Source: Buxus sempervirens
Taxonomy: Eukaryota; Streptophyta; Magnoliopsida; Buxales; Buxaceae
Assembly (NCBI GenBank): GCA_947561395.2
Contig: OX387184.1
Location: forward strand, 30,494,766 to 30,558,765
Length of the DNA: 64,000 nucleotides
Reading direction: 5' to 3'
The position numbers and the translations under genes are program-made. Of the stretch, positions 1 to 13,440 are shown one piece after another. Positions within the stretch are counted from its first letter, which is position 1; each line of letters starts with the position of its first letter. The notes beneath the pieces were generated by a model. It was given only the letters and a program-made list of their open reading frames with translations, was not told where the DNA came from and searched no databases.

Positions 1-41
1 GCTTTTGCTAGGGACTAGCAAGTAATAAGTTGGGGGGGGGG

Positions 42-1502
42 TATGATTAAGTGGTTAAATTGCATATTTAAGCCACTTATTGAGGTGAAAAATACAGAAC
101 AATCCCTTTATATTTGCTTAATCATGCATTGACTTGTGTTGGTGGCCTAAGCATTGAATTGAATTTTTATTATATATTTTAGGCTTAATTGTGCATGGAA
201 AGTGTGTTTAATGTGAAATGGGATTGCCTTGAGAATTTTCTGGTTTAATTTTGGGTAAAGAATTGTCTTGGCATCAATTTGAGATTATTTTGGAATTAGG
301 CATGGATTGGATGAGCATGGTATTGATAGAAAATAAAATTAGATGGCATAAGTTTCATGTGGCATTCTACATTGCTATCACAACAAATCAATTTAAAATG
401 GGAATTTACCTATATACCCTTCACTAACAATGTTGTGGTTTGTTTGTTACAAGGGTAAATGAGGAAAGGAAAAGAAGCCAACGATTGGCTTTATGCTGAG
501 TAGGCTAACGGCTTGTCAGGGCCGTTGGAGATGGACGAATGGGGGAATAGGGAGCTGGAGCAGAGGGCGGACAAGAGAAGGAGGAGGTCGTTCAAGAGAA
601 GGGGGATTTTCGGATAGGTTTTAGCTTTTAGCTTTTAGTTTTCTTCTTCACTTTTATTTTGCTGTATTTTCGTTTTTCCTAGAGCTGGGTTTGAATGAAC
701 ACATCAGAACCTGCATCATGTGTGAGTGAATTCGTTCCTAAGCTTAGGTGGAGTTCTTCAACGGGTTGTAGTTTCTGTTTCCTTTGATCTTCACGTTGGT
801 TTTATTGTGTATGTCTTTTTGAATCTTCTATCAGTGCTTATTATATTAAAACAGAGATTCTTCAAACAAATCTTTGATCCACTGTTGACAAAAGGCACAA
901 TGGATGCTTAGCTTTGGAATTGGGTTTCTCTGTTCGGATATGCATTCCATATCTGATCTGAAGTTCAATGGTTAGATTAGATGGATCAAAAATTCGGTTT
1001 ATATTGTTAAATCATCCGATTATCAATCTCATGACTGAGTTGGTAATTGAAGGGGAGAAGATCTGAGAGGAAGATGGATACAACCCATTGAAGAACAATA
1101 CCTGTAGCTTAGGTCTTTGGTATTTTGATCATTAGAACTTTTTACTTGTAGTTTGGTTTGTTCTTAAATTTAGCTTTTATTTTTTTCCCTAAAATTTGCT
1201 AAGTGTATTTAGTTATTCATGCTTAAGTAGATAATCTGATCTGGGTTTCCTCACAAATTTTTCTATATTATCATTTTCATAGTGTATAAAACAAGAGTAG
1301 TTTACCTAACTTGTGTAGTGTAGTTAATATTTTGTTAATTAGATTGTTTAGGTTTGGATTTATTCATTTCTCTCTGTTAATTTAGCTTTTTCAGCACTTA
1401 TCATTTCTGGTTTACTTCTAATCATCGTGTCCCTGTGGAAATCGACCTTGGGGCTACCCAAGTAATACAACTTGACACTCCTACGCGCTTGGGAGGAGCA
1501 CA
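42..1502 (+). mobile_element. Athila-like LTR (3' LTR, sense)
   Basis: Bases 1-41 end in an A/G-rich stretch and ten G residues (32-41), which looks like a polypurine tract, so this should be the 3' LTR of an element whose body lies left of the window. The first two bases read TA rather than the usual TG. The right end near 1430-1502 carries a 'ccctgtggaaatcgacc...' block and stops at CACA; I associate that block with Athila-type Ty3/gypsy LTRs. Between 480 and 1380 there is no coding frame worth calling. Family assignment is from memory of the terminal motifs only. Confidence 0.5.
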
Positions 1503-1514
1503 TTTACGATTACA

Positions 1515-4500
1515 TCACTCTCTAATCCTAGCATCTCTCTGAGCCACAATGGCATCATGCTCGGCAATCAAGTCATCAACAGCTGCTCGCTAGCTTTGAA
1601 ACCGGTCCTCAGAGTATTCAATTCCTCTACCTGCCAATAAAAAATGGGATTAAAGTCATAAATACTGAATTGAAGGACATAAGATGAAAATGTGAGAATA
1701 AGCTTTCAATGTCATCGTGAACTCAGATGTAGATCCCACCAATCTCAGTCACTCCAGCACAAGTAGGCCTGTAACGCCCCAAATCCAAGTTACGTAATTA
1801 AACCGTAACTCATCTCCAAAGGTTCATATATAACACAGGATCGCAATATCAGAGTGAAGGGAAAACATGTATGACAATAACTAGATCATCAGAGTACGCT
1901 AAAAAAACCCAAATTGAAATAAACTCACATGACTAAGCAACTACCCGCAGGAATCGTCCTCTCCAAGAGCAGCTGAAAAAAAAACAAAAAAATACAGAAT
2001 GAGATACGAATATCCCAGCGAGTAGCATATACATGCAAAATAGTTATATCAGTTCTAAAATATGCCATGATAAATAAACGAGCACAAATAATCTGGAGAA
2101 ATACAACCGAGAATCCAAAATCAGCATGATTCCAATATCAATTTAACCAAGAGACCAATAGCAATAACAATCAATCATCGAATGGTCAATGACATGCCTA
2201 TTGCTTAAATTAGTTAATCAACATGCCAAGGAGACATCCACACCTCCATGTACACAGTTCTAACCTACTCAGGGTTTCAGAACTCTGAAATGACGGCCTA
2301 CTCAGGGTTTCATCATCCAATGCCGGCCTACTCATCGGGTTTCAGCATTGCCAACTAGGCCTACTCAGGGTTTCTTGCTACTCTACACTGGTCGTGGCAA
2401 CACACAAGGCCATGTGATTACACCAACAAGCAATAACATTTCATTACTAATCTTAGACATGGATCCATAACATGCTAAACCAATAACCCATCTCAATTAC
2501 CGCGTTTAAACATAATCCGACAAAATAGCGTGAAACCCCACATTCATGTGATAACAAATCATGCATAGGTACTGCTCATCATGGGTCACTCCGGACCAGC
2601 TTACTCCCTCATGGAGTTCTCAAAGTAAATTCTCAAATAATTTTCCCAGAACAGAATAATATATGATTCAAACCGGCCATTGATATAAAACAATATTCAA
2701 AGTAAATCATTCTTGAAGTGCACCGTGCATTCAAAGATGAACTAGCATAATAGTGTAGACAAATTTCAGCAAAACAAATATGGTTTCAAATACTGAATTT
2801 TCAGAAGTAAACACATTGTACAGAAACAATTACAACATCAAAACTTCGATTACACATAAATCAGCAAAACATCTCCTAGATTCTTAATTTCGCTTTCATA
2901 ATCCAAATCAATCAAAACGAAAGCCATAAAATCCTCAAAACACATTTTGGATGAGTAGAATAGTCTTAGGATCCCCTATAAGGTCACCATAACAAAAATT
3001 AATCAATTCCGAGACAAAAAGTTTTGGACCTCAAAATATTCTAAGTTTGGTTAAAAACGTTGACTTTTGGTATATAATTTTTCTAGACAAATCTACAAGG
3101 AGTTTCGAGCTCAAATTCTGGTTGTAGTCTAATGAAGGGTAAACAAATCTACTGAAATTTTATGGGCTTTAAATTCACTCATCTGGGTATCAAACTCAAA
3201 ACGGGATTTTTGATAATTTGATAAAAATCGGGAAAACTGGAAATTTAGGCATGAACTGGAAAGTTGACTTTTTATTGGTTGGGAATTAGACCTTGGAAGT
3301 ATTTTTATTGGTTCCAAATGGGGGGTAAAACCTTATTTATGTGTAAAGACTTAAGTAAATGGAGCAATAAATACACAGGATATTTACTTAAATGTCTTTC
3401 ATGTAATAAGGGGCTGTTTTCAACAATTAAAACTCATTCGATCCATCTACACCTAGGTTTATACAAATTCATAAACTAATAAGCACCTTAAAATTTTAAT
3501 AACACTAAGTTAGTTCCCATAGGTTAGTTTTTCTAAGGTAGAACCATCAAATTTTAGGTATAAACAATTAGCCGCACTTGGCTGATTTGGCGGTAACCTC
3601 TTGAGTTTGGCTCCCCCTTAAGCATCAAGTCTAAGTTGAACCAGCGCTAACCTCTAAAAGATTAGCGCCAGATTGCAAAGGTTGGCGCCAAGCTGATTTT
3701 CCAACAAGGACAAACTAACTTGCTGCTATGCTCAGATTCAACAGGACTGAACAATTTCCTACAACCAAACTCAACAAATACTACCTCCTCTATCTTTTAA
3801 CAATCAAATAAACTTCAATCAGATTTAATTAAAACACAGATCACTCACTAATCAAATTTTCTCTTAAACTTGATCACCAACGAAGAACTACCATACAACA
3901 TCTTGAACTTCAGGTTTAATCGAAATTTAATACACAAATCCGACAAAAACGATTGCTACTCACCTTATTAGATGAACCATTCTGCTATCTACAGTTCTCT
4001 GATCCCAAACACCACCGAAAAGTCAAAATCCAGCGACTGGCTGTCTTTTAATTCAACACCAATACCAGATCTGATCAGATCTTAAGTAAAACCTTGCTTC
4101 AGACTTAAATTGGCTCACAATTGACAAATTTAACTAATCCTACCTGATCTCTTGAAGATCTGAGTCTCAGATGATTGCACCTTCACAAATCCTCAGTCGT
4201 TGAGATTCTCTGATCAGCAATTACTTCTCCTCCGCTTAATTCCAACCTTCTCCAACTCAATCAAACCCTCAGAACCCTTGCTTTTCTCTACTATTTCACG
4301 AATCTCCTTTCATATTTGATCGGCCAAACCCTAATTCAACCCAACAGGGACCTATTTATAGGCCGATGGTCGTGCTCAAACCACTTAACTTATTCATGAT
4401 CTCATGTATACTCACCTACACCATTTCTCTACATGATCATCCTCTTAACCATTTGATTAAGAACTTGCCACTCCACCAATAGCCTATACTAGCATCTTAC

Positions 4501-6612
4501 CTAAGAAAAACAAATTTGAACATATTATTATTATTCAGCTAAATTTATAACCATCACTTGCTTTAAATTAAATCCCTTCTCCTTTAATTTCCAGAAATGC
4601 TAAAATTACCCTTGCTCGCTACACCACCGCATTACCAGAACCCAATCATGGAACTTAAGTAACCAAATTTCCCATTTTAAACATTCATCATATTAAATCT
4701 TAAAATTTTACTCTAATTAACCTCCTTTTCTCAAATTCCTAAATTTTCCCTTAATAAATTAACAACCATAAAATTTAATTTTTAATTTTTATTAAAAATT
4801 CGAGATTTTACAAGGCCGGTCCATTAGGCACCCGATGGATACCCTCCTGATCCACTCGTCATAGTCCCCGACTACCATAAGTCCCTCTGCATCCTCCTAC
4901 TGATGAAACTAGTCAACATCGAACCCAGGCAGGAGGATGATAGGACCAACTGGAGGAGGACGAACTGGAATACGAGGTACACCAATGTGCTAATAGTACA
5001 GTCGCTCGCCTAAATACATAACCCTACCAAGTCTCCCAAGGAAACACTGGTAGGGCTGACGTCGGAGATCTCGATCAAAAGCATCTTGTACTATAAGCTC
5101 ACGAGCAACCCCGTCGTCCACATCCTCAAAGCGTACCAACAAGAGCTGCAATAAGAGAAGAATATCAGGTATAAACGAGGCATGAAAGGAAGAAACAAAA
5201 GGTAAAGGGTTAAGGAATTTTACATTAGAACGTCGGGAACGGTCCAAGTGAACCCGAGCAGAGCGGGGCTGACTCCTGTCTGCATCCCTATTAAGCACGG
5301 ACCACCGTATAGCTAAGGGGAACTCTGCAGCACCAGGCACAGGGGATGGAGGAAAATATGTCATTTAGGTATACATGAATATCTGGTGAAAGAGAAATCA
5401 GTCAGGGGTGGAAAGATAAAATTTTGGAATAAAATAAAGCAAATGCATTTAGTACCTGTAAGATCTGCCAAAAAAATCAGCAGCCAACACCATCTCTCCT
5501 CGGAGAGGCCATACCTCGGACGGCTCGGCATAATCCAACTAAGATAGTCCTGTATATAAGCCGACCCCATTCCAGCTGCCTAGTCTGGAGGAAGTCTCTC
5601 AGGGCATCCAAGAAGAGAGAACTAACCGCAGTCATGTCCTCCTAGAAGAAACAGCTCCCGAGCATCAGCAAGAAAATATGCCTGAATAGCAGTGCAAAGT
5701 CCTCGTCCTCCCTGGTAATTGTCGCATGCCTCCCACCAAAGCGATCAGTAAGGCTACAGCGTAGCCAGCTGATAGAGATCCGGCTGCTCCTCCCATCCCA
5801 GGCATCGTCGAGTAAGACCTCATATCCCAGGAGAAAGCTTATCTCCGCATCAGAAGGCCGATACATCACGATAGTCCGCGGCACCAAAGGGATGCCAGTG
5901 ATCATAACAAAATCAAAGGGACAAATCTCACGCTTGACATCTGGCAAATGGAAGGACTACGTATCAGGGAAATATCGCTCCATCATGGCATAAATAAGAG
6001 GGCGGTCAGCTCGGAATGATGGAATGAGGAGGAAGTGGTCGAAGCGGCACCGACTAAACTTTTGTCTAAGCGCAGGAGAAAGCGTCCGGACTAAATCGTG
6101 AAATCGCCCCCAGCTACCTCGTAGATGAGAGTGGGGGTATGGAAGTGCTACATCAGCCCTGACACACATCGCAGGATGGCGATCCAAGCCGCTAAGGAGC
6201 TCTTTGTCCTGAACAGAAGCTCTCAACTCTTTTGAGAAATCCAAGCGGAAATCTCGAGCAATACCTTCCTGAGCCTGGTCTTGAGCTCCATCTCTATCTC
6301 TGCCCCATCCTTGACCTCTAACACGGCCTCTCCCTCGGCCTCAGCCTCTACCTTGACCTCGATCAGGAGCCACGATGGGCTAAAATAGAAAGGAAAGAGA
6401 TAAAATGTTGTTTAAGGAAAAGAAGGGAAAGAGGGAGAAAAAGGAAATAATAAGTAGCCTACCTCGGCAGACCCCTCTCTAGAGCTCTCTCTAGAACCAT
6501 CCGACGGCTCAGATAAAGAGGCACTGGAATCAGCCTCGATCCTAGCTCGAGAAGAAGAAGGCTGATCAGCTGGATCAACCTCCTCCTCCACGCGGAAACG
6601 ACCTCTAGCCAT
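1515..6612 (-). pseudogene. Plant mobile domain (PMD)-like gene, decayed
   Basis: Minus-strand remains of a spliced PMD-like gene. From its 5' end: an acidic/serine-rich start (6612-6412, 'MARGRFRVEEEVDP'); an Arg-Gly-rich stretch with an in-frame TGA (about 6375-6250); then the conserved PMD core (6244-5642), where 'HFLLIPSFRADRPLIYAMME' is followed after a stop by 'FHLPDVKREICPFDFVMITG', matching the family pattern of a helix block plus 'FxLPxGExxxTLxDVxxLxGLP'. Further pieces lie at 5570-5361 and 5364-4990. After the solo LTR (1770-4812) the frame resumes, and the coiled-coil tail ends in 'VAQRDARIRE' and a stop near 1515. Several stops and frame changes mean no intact protein. PMD proteins are plant proteins often linked to transposons; their function here is unknown. 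It lies antisense, just upstream of the polypurine tract at 8263, as an extra antisense gene of a forward-strand Tat element. Confidence 0.6.
1770..4812 (-). mobile_element. Solo LTR (about 3.0 kb) with 5-bp target duplication
   Basis: Begins TGTAACGCCCC and ends GATTTTACA on the plus strand. The flanks are identical 5-bp direct repeats AGGCC (1765-1769 and 4813-4817), so this is a clean insertion reduced to a solo LTR by LTR-LTR recombination. Sense is the minus strand: a TATA-type box (CCTATAAATAGG on the minus strand) is at about 4351-4360, followed by a leader. A run of 'cctactcagggttt' repeats lies at about 2265-2375. It belongs to the same broad family as 37669-40952 (termini TGTAAAA...GGGGCGTTACA). 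It interrupts the PMD-like pseudogene. Confidence 0.85.
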
Positions 6613-8262
6613 TTACAGGCAACAGGGAAGTGTTTTATATTTCTGTTTAATTACAAGTTTGTGTTTAATTGTTTATCAGGAATTTTGGTTTTAACTTTGC
6701 TCTTGTTTTCTTTTTCAGTGTAGTGGGAAGTGAAAGACTTAGGACTACCAAGTGTAGCAATACATGAAGGGGAATAAGAAAAAATATACAAGAAGCACTC
6801 AAGAAAGTTAAATATATGCATTAAACAGAATGTAACAGCAATTGTCAAGCTTGTTGAATCAGTCATTCAGCAAAATAATAGAACAAAAGACCTATTCTGG
6901 AGATTGTCAAAGCAGGGATGAGGAGAGTCAAGAATAGAAGTACTGAAATGGACAAGTAGCAATATAGTCATAAATCAAGAGGTCCAAAGTAGATCAATGG
7001 TAAAAAGAGTTGGATGACAGAACAACTAAAAGGAAAATTTCAAGTATTGAATCAATACATTAGTATGTCGAGGCAACAGTACATCATTTTTCTGAAAATC
7101 CAGCAGAAGTTGTAACAGCATAGTATGAAGAAATCACAACATCATCAAGCATTTGCAAAAATTTGAGCATTGAAATCTTGAGGAAAAGGCCCTACCTTGA
7201 GGTGTTGGATTGTGGAAAAAATTCTTTTTGGAGAAGAGGCAAAGCCTTACAGAGGATTGAAAGTAAGATACAGGAAAGCACCAACGACAGGCAAACCAAT
7301 GCTCTCGGTTACTGTCAGTTTAGGTCATGAAAAAAAATATAATAATAATAACCAATGTTAACCTTCAATTAGAGAATAGAAAATGTTTGGGATAGAAAGC
7401 AATATGGTCGTAGAGAAGCCTCAAATGTTACTAGTAAGAAAAAAAAAAGGGGGTTTCTTATTTGTTCACTGATCCTGTTTGATTGGCAAGAACAGTGGAG
7501 AGATGAGCAGCCAATTGCAAGCGTCAAACTTGATTGATGAGGAGCAAGGAGTTTAGCCTAGGTTGCCAAAACTCAAATGAAGCCACCGGAGTTTGTGCGA
7601 CGACGTCAAGCAGTGAGTTGTTGTCAAGAAGATCGCCGGAAGTAAAGGAAGTGAGGGTTTGAGAAAAACCAAACTAGGGCATAGCAATACCAGTGAACAA
7701 ATGATCATCGGAATCAAGGGAAGTCGCCAAAGTCAAGGGAAGTCGCCGGAGAAGAAGGGGATTGAGTGCCGTCGCTGGAGAAGATGAGGTAGTATCCAAT
7801 GTTGTCGTTCGGGAGAAGAGAATAGGATTAAGTCTCGGCCGCGCGCACAGGTAATATAATCAAGTTTATCTAAAAAAGTATGTCGGATACAAATAAGGGT
7901 TTGCATATTCGAACATCTATTTCAGCTACAAAAAAAAATACAATAAATGTTGGCCAAAGGACATATTCATTCAATTTTTGAGGTAATTTGACATGATTTG
8001 CTACAAACTCGGTTTTTTTTTCAAAAATATCTTATATTTTGGTCTTGAATTCCACCCCATAGCCACGAGAGCTCAGTGGAATTTAAGACAACTTGAAGAG
8101 ATGCCCCCTTATGGTTAGGGCTTTTCGGCAAATCTTCACCCAAAATTGCTTTGCAAAACTAAATTGAACAAAGCAAATCACAGTTAATTACATATCCTGG
8201 AAGTGCAATTTGGGTTTTTCGAATCTTTGCTGCTCATTGTTTTACAATTCCAGCAAAGAGGG
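6613..8262. other. Internal 3' region of a Tat element, no gene seen
   Basis: No supported coding region. It lies between the start of the antisense PMD-like gene and the polypurine tract, so it is the 3' untranslated region of the forward Tat element and may include the promoter and leader of the antisense gene. A GA/CT-rich part lies at 7500-7860. Confidence 0.45.
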
Positions 8263-8277
8263 GTAGTTGTAGACACC
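8263..8277 (+). other. Polypurine tract of forward Tat element
   Basis: GCAAAGAGGGGTAGT sits directly before the LTR start TGTAGACACCCC. The same purine motif with the same geometry precedes the LTR starts of the two minus-strand Tat elements (15579-15593 and 60439-60453), which supports its role as plus-strand primer site. Confidence 0.75.
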
Positions 8278-8341
8278 CCAAATTACACCACGTAAAATGA
8301 TGAATAATTGGCCGAAAACATAAAAAATATTTATTTCTTTT

Positions 8342-8444
8342 GTAGCCGAAATTTAAATTCGGATAAAAGCTTTCCCTTTTGTAGCCAAAAATAGATTTCG
8401 AATACAAACGTGTATATTTGTATCCGACCTGAGTTGTCGGATAC
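8342..8444 (+). repeat. Three 25-bp palindromes on a 39-bp period (U3)
   Basis: Copies start at 8342, 8381 and 8420, exactly 39 bases apart. The last is perfect: GTATCCGAC, 7-base spacer, GTCGGATAC. The first two are degenerate. The array ends about 185 bases upstream of the TATA box. Confidence 0.8.
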
Positions 8445-8628
8445 TAATGTTTTGTTCCAAATTGGAAGATCCTGAAAGTTTTCACTTATTTACTGCTATA
8501 CCTCTGTCTGAGAAGTGGGAATTTAGCCTCGGAAATTAGCCAAATGCCTCTAAACCATGCCTTAGGTTGGAAGGTTCTAGACACATTTTTGTGTCTACCC
8601 TTGTGACTAACCATGCCCTTGAGTTTTC

Positions 8629-8638
8629 CTATAAATAG
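8629..8638 (+). promoter_or_regulatory. LTR TATA box
   Basis: CTATAAATAG in the sense orientation of the LTR, followed by a CT-rich leader. Equivalent boxes on the minus strand are at 12164-12178 and about 59547-59557. Confidence 0.65.
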
Positions 8639-9883
8639 AGGGTCTCACCTCAAGAAAATGGCTGAGAATTGAAGCTAGAAGAGCTACAAGTGAAGAAAGG
8701 AACCCCTGCCTCTTCGCTTTCTCAAACCCAGGTAAGCCTCTCTCCCCTTTTTCTTTTCTTAAATTCTAGGGTTAGTCTGATCTTCTCTCTTTCTATAGAA
8801 TAAGGCCTTTTTCTATTTGTAACCCCATAGCTAACTCCAAGTACCTCAAGCATCCTCTCTAGCCGTAAAATGTGAAGAGAGAGTTAGAGGAAAGGAGAAC
8901 AGGAATGGATCCGTAGGATAGAACCCTATGTGTTATAATCTCTGATATGTGTCTTTTAATATTCTGTTTATGTTGTGTTCTTATTTTATTCTGAATCTGG
9001 AGGAATCCCATGGATCTATGTTGTTCATAGCATCAGATCCTCTTCTCCTCCTTGAGGTTTTGATTTTCCACACAACTACACCCACCTCACAATTTCCTTC
9101 TTTCTTTTGATTATTCTAGGCTAGGATTCTGGATCTACCATGATCAATATGGTAGATCTGAAATCAAAAGCCTAAAAGTAACCTTTAGGGTTTCATGGAA
9201 GGATTTTAAAGCTGTTTTAATTTTGAGAGAGGATCTTATGGTCTAAACTCTCTCTTTTTGAGGTTTTTCTATCAAAATGGGTAAATTTGGTTTCCATCTC
9301 TCAACTAATGAGAGATCTGGCCCAGATCTGTACCCTAGATTGTTCAGGTTTATTCTTCAATATTTTGTCAAAATATTTCAATCTGAGTCATGTTGATTTA
9401 AAATATTTCAATGATTTAACCTAAGGCTATTTTTCCAAGTTTTACTTTAGGTTTGTTTTCTTTGATGTTCATCTTGATTTTTACTTAATCATGAAACCCT
9501 AGAGATGGCATATTCATATGAAGGGTCCAGAATTGATTGGGCCATTCATATGGAAAAAGCCATACATATTTTTACTCTTTTCTTTACTTTTGATTTGGTT
9601 TTTGTTAGCAAGCCTTTTTCAAAGCATGAACAACACTTGGCAACCACCTTGTGTGGATGAATAGGGGTGCCTAACACCTTCCCTTATTCATAACCTAATC
9701 TCCTTACCCATCTCTGGCTCTAATTTTAAATTAGAATTACTTATAAATTTGATTTATCTCTTTTTTATTGATTTGATTTATTTTGGTGTTCATTCACACT
9801 TAAAAGGAATGGTGGCGACTCCTTGATTTTTTAATCCCGTGTGATGATAAGGAAATCATTGATTGATTTTTCCATGTCTTACA

Positions 9884-10716
9884 CCATGAGATACACGGAT
9901 AGGCTAGCGCGTACAATCCAATCAACTATAAATATGTAACCAAGGGAATACCAATCCGATCAGAGATATATGGATCCTCGACAAACACAGCTAATACCGG
10001 TGCATGTACAAGTCACATGTGAACTAAAAGCACGGCCAAAATATAGCTCTCAGGTGCGAGTCACAAGTAAACTAAAACATGACCAATATAAAACTCGTGT
10101 AAGCCGATGTCTCATTAAAGCACACGGTGGTAACCCAAATAAACCAATGCTGAGATACACGGCTAAAGACCAAGTCGAGATACACAATGGTTTTGGATTG
10201 TTGCCCTCGTCAAGATACACGACGGAATGCATAATGGGAAAACAGGTTTAACTTACCAGACAATTTCATTTCACTTCCTAGCTAAGCTATGGATCCACAC
10301 TAAGCATTGCCTGCTAGACACAACTCACAACAAAAAATATATAACAATAACTTATCTCATAATAGAATATGCTCAAAACCATGATGTAATTTCTCAGTCA
10401 ACAATAAACATCTCTTCCCAAGATACATGGGTGAGGAAATTAACCACTCCGAGGTACATGGAGGAAAGATCAAGGATACTACCCTTTTACCGATGAAATC
10501 ATATGCAAATAATAACAAATATAATAATGAAAGCCAAAAATTGTTCAGATCTGGAGATAAATAGATACCACAAATCTTAAGCTTGAAACCATGCCAACTT
10601 CACCAAAATATGCCCAATTCATTGATTAAATGTCTAAACAGTAATTTATTAATGTGAACCCCCTTAATTTACCCACCTGAATGTGTTAGATAATTTGCCA
10701 AATCAGTATTTTATTG
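9884..10716 (-). mobile_element. LTR fragment with repeated 'agatacacgg' motifs
   Basis: No gene. Repeats of the type 'gagatacacgg' are the reverse complement of the 'ccatgtatcttgg' repeats at 44690-44830, so this looks like an antisense piece of the same LTR family as 43874-45518. It is sandwiched between two Tat LTRs. Confidence 0.4.
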
Positions 10717-12227
10717 TGAGACATGGAAAAAATCAATCTCGTGACTTTCATATCATCACACGGGATTCGAAAAAGGGAGGAGTCGCCACCATTCAATTTT
10801 AAGGTGTGAATGGACACCAAAATCATCAAAATAAGCACAAAAGGAAAATCTAGATTAAAAATAATTCTACTTTAAAGATAAAAAATCCAAAGATGGGTAA
10901 GGGGATTAGATTATGAACAGGAGAAGGTGTTAGGCACCCCTATTCATCCACATAAAGTGGTTGTCAAGTGTTTGTTCATGCTATAAAAATGCTTACTAAT
11001 AAAAATCAAAACAAAGTAAAAGGAAACAAAAGAATGTATGGCTTATTTCCATGTGAATGATCCAATTTATTTTGAATCCTTCTTTATGAAAACAAAAGCC
11101 ATTTCTTAGGCTTCATGATTGACTGAAATCAAAAGAAAACACATTTAAAATGAAAACTTCAAAATCAGGCTTTAAATTAAATCCTTGAAATCTAGGCATA
11201 AATAATAAAAAATCATTTTTACAAAAAATTGCAAAATTGAATCTGAACAGTTCAAGACATAGATCTAGCCCATATTTTTCATTAAATCAAAGAAATCAAA
11301 CCAAATATACCCATGTTGATGAAAAACATCAAAAGGGGAGAGTTTAGGTCGTAGGGTCTTCTCTCAAAAACCAAAATGACTCCGAAACCACTTCATGATG
11401 TAGAACTGAATCTGAACACTCCAGGGCATAGATCTAGTCCATATTTTTCATTAAATGAAAGAAATTAAACCAAATATACCCACATTGATGAAAAACATCA
11501 AAATGGGAGAGCTTAGACCGTAGGGTCTTCTCTTAAAAACCAAAAATGACTCAAAAAAAACCACCTCATGAAACCCTAGAGTTTACTGGAAGGCTCCTGA
11601 TCCCAGATCTACTATATGGATAATGGCAGATCCAAGATCTTAGCCCAAATGATTAAAAACATCAAAAATCATAAAAAAAAAAGGAGAAAACAAGGTGAAA
11701 AATTGAAATATATAAGAAAAATGAAATCTAATACTATGAATAGCATAGATCTATTGTATTCCTTCATATTTCATCAATAAATCATCACACATCCTAAACA
11801 AAACATTAAAACTATACATTTCTAAGATTATCACATATGGGAGTCTGCCTTAGGAATCCACCTATCTCCCTTTCCCCTAGCTCTCTCTTCACGTTTTACG
11901 GCTAGAAAGTAATCTTGAGGTAATTAGAAGTAGGTTTGGGAAACAACCACACACAAGGGCCTTATTCTACAAAAGAGGTAGAAGACAGAATAATTCTAGA
12001 AATTAAAACTAGAAAAGAAAAGAGTTCCAAGCTTACCTGGAGTTCTTAAAGCAGAGAGGCAGGCGTTTCCTTCTGGGGTTCTGAAAGCAGTAAGGCAGGG
12101 ATTCCCTTCTTCACTTGGAGCTCTTCAATCTCCAACTTTTGGCCATTTGCTTTAGGAGAGGCCTCCTATTTATAGGCAAAGGCTAGGGCAAGGGGTGCCC
12201 TAGTAGTAGACACAAAATGTCATGCCC
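10717..12227 (-). mobile_element. Tat-type LTR, antisense, 5' part lost
   Basis: Begins TGAGACATGG on the plus strand, so its sense 3' end reads CCATGTCTCA. GGTGGCGACTCC (minus strand) is near 10776, and a TATA box GCCTATAAATAGG (minus strand) is at 12164-12178. It breaks off in U3 where another LTR fragment starting TGTCATGCCCC abuts. The break comes before the place where related LTRs carry the palindrome array. Confidence 0.6.
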
Positions 12228-13440
12228 CGGAACCAAGCCTGCCCCTTCAAGGCACAACTCGTCCCAGACCGTGGCAAGTGGGCCTTTATACTCAAAAAAA
12301 CGCCAGGGATTTAAAACTTTTCTTAACGAGTGCAAGTGCAACAGTTTATACATGTGCATATCCAAAAGTGTGATCATATATATATATTTTGAAATGAAAT
12401 AAACATGAAAGTTTAGTTACACAAGATGGGTGACTATTCACTCCTCTCAAGGTAAAGGGTTACAGTTCAAAACTATACAAATATAACAAGACAAAACCTA
12501 AGGCCTATAATAGTCTTCCTCTCTATACCCGATGGCCTTTTCCTTTCCTTTATCCCCAACCCGGTCCTTCACACCGGACGTCGATGGATCTGAAAAATAA
12601 GATAGAAAGCAACTGTGAGACGAATGTCTCAGTAAGCAACACATGCATGAGTCGATGAAAACACAGTTTATGCATATATCTCTCAATAAACCATGACATG
12701 CAGGTACATCTAATGCTACGAAATCCACGGCATCTCATGTGACATACAACAGTGCATGGATGTGCCTCAGTGTGTAGATAATCCTTTAATAGCAATCATG
12801 TATTAAATTTATCACTTGTAATCTAGGATGTTTACATATATACACATGGCCCCATCTAGCGTCACCGATTCCACGTGGTGGCTAGGCATCTACACCGATT
12901 CCCCTTGACGTAGGCATCCATATGCCGATTCCCCATGACGTACAAGCATCCACTGCCGATTCCTCGTATCATGTGGGCATCGACCACCAATGATGCTGGT
13001 GCTGGGATGATATCACAATAGAGAGCAGAAACAGTACAAGAACAACTGGCCATGACATATACACAAACAATCCTAGTTAAGTCTATGGCTCCATACCTTA
13101 AGGGTTCATTATGCAGTGTGTTCATTTATCAATTACACAACAAGTATAACAACCAAGTGCGGAATAATAACACATCAATATCCAAGCTTGAGTGGAGGAT
13201 GCTAGTTCTCTATCTCCAAGTTGGGAGGAACAAGGGTCTACTACCCCAACTGAGATGAACCGCTCACAACCCACCAAGACTTACTGATCAATTGCTCATA
13301 TCAATACCTCATGCCTTCTTGCATGGAAAATACTCAAGGGTAGCCCATGGCCTTACCCGAGTCAATATTGGGCCACTGCCCTCTACTCAATGGTACTCAA
13401 TGTCATTTGAGGCCACTGCCCTCTTTCCAGTATCAATACA
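12228..13440 (-). mobile_element. LTR fragment, antisense (TGTCATGCCCC family)
   Basis: The start TGTCATGCCCCGGAACC is the reverse complement of the LTR end near 45503-45518 (GGTCCAGGGCGTGACA), allowing for substitutions. A minisatellite of roughly 32-base units containing CCGATTCC lies at about 12860-12985. It is interrupted at 13441 by another LTR. Confidence 0.55.

Larger units (their letters stand above)
8278..9883 (+). mobile_element. Tat-type 3' LTR, sense
   Basis: Starts TGTAGACACCCC right after the polypurine tract. It contains a U3 palindrome array, a TATA box, a 5' leader with a likely splice donor (CCCAGGTAAGCC near 8730), and an end containing GGTGGCGACTCC and finally CCATGTCTTACA. 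It is related to 10717-12227 and 57651-60438, which lie in the opposite orientation. The last few bases are uncertain because the terminal CA may be mutated. Confidence 0.7.

Noticed and set aside
9970-10496. Small frames between the two Tat LTRs
   Set aside because: They lie in LTR-fragment repeats and match no family I recognise.
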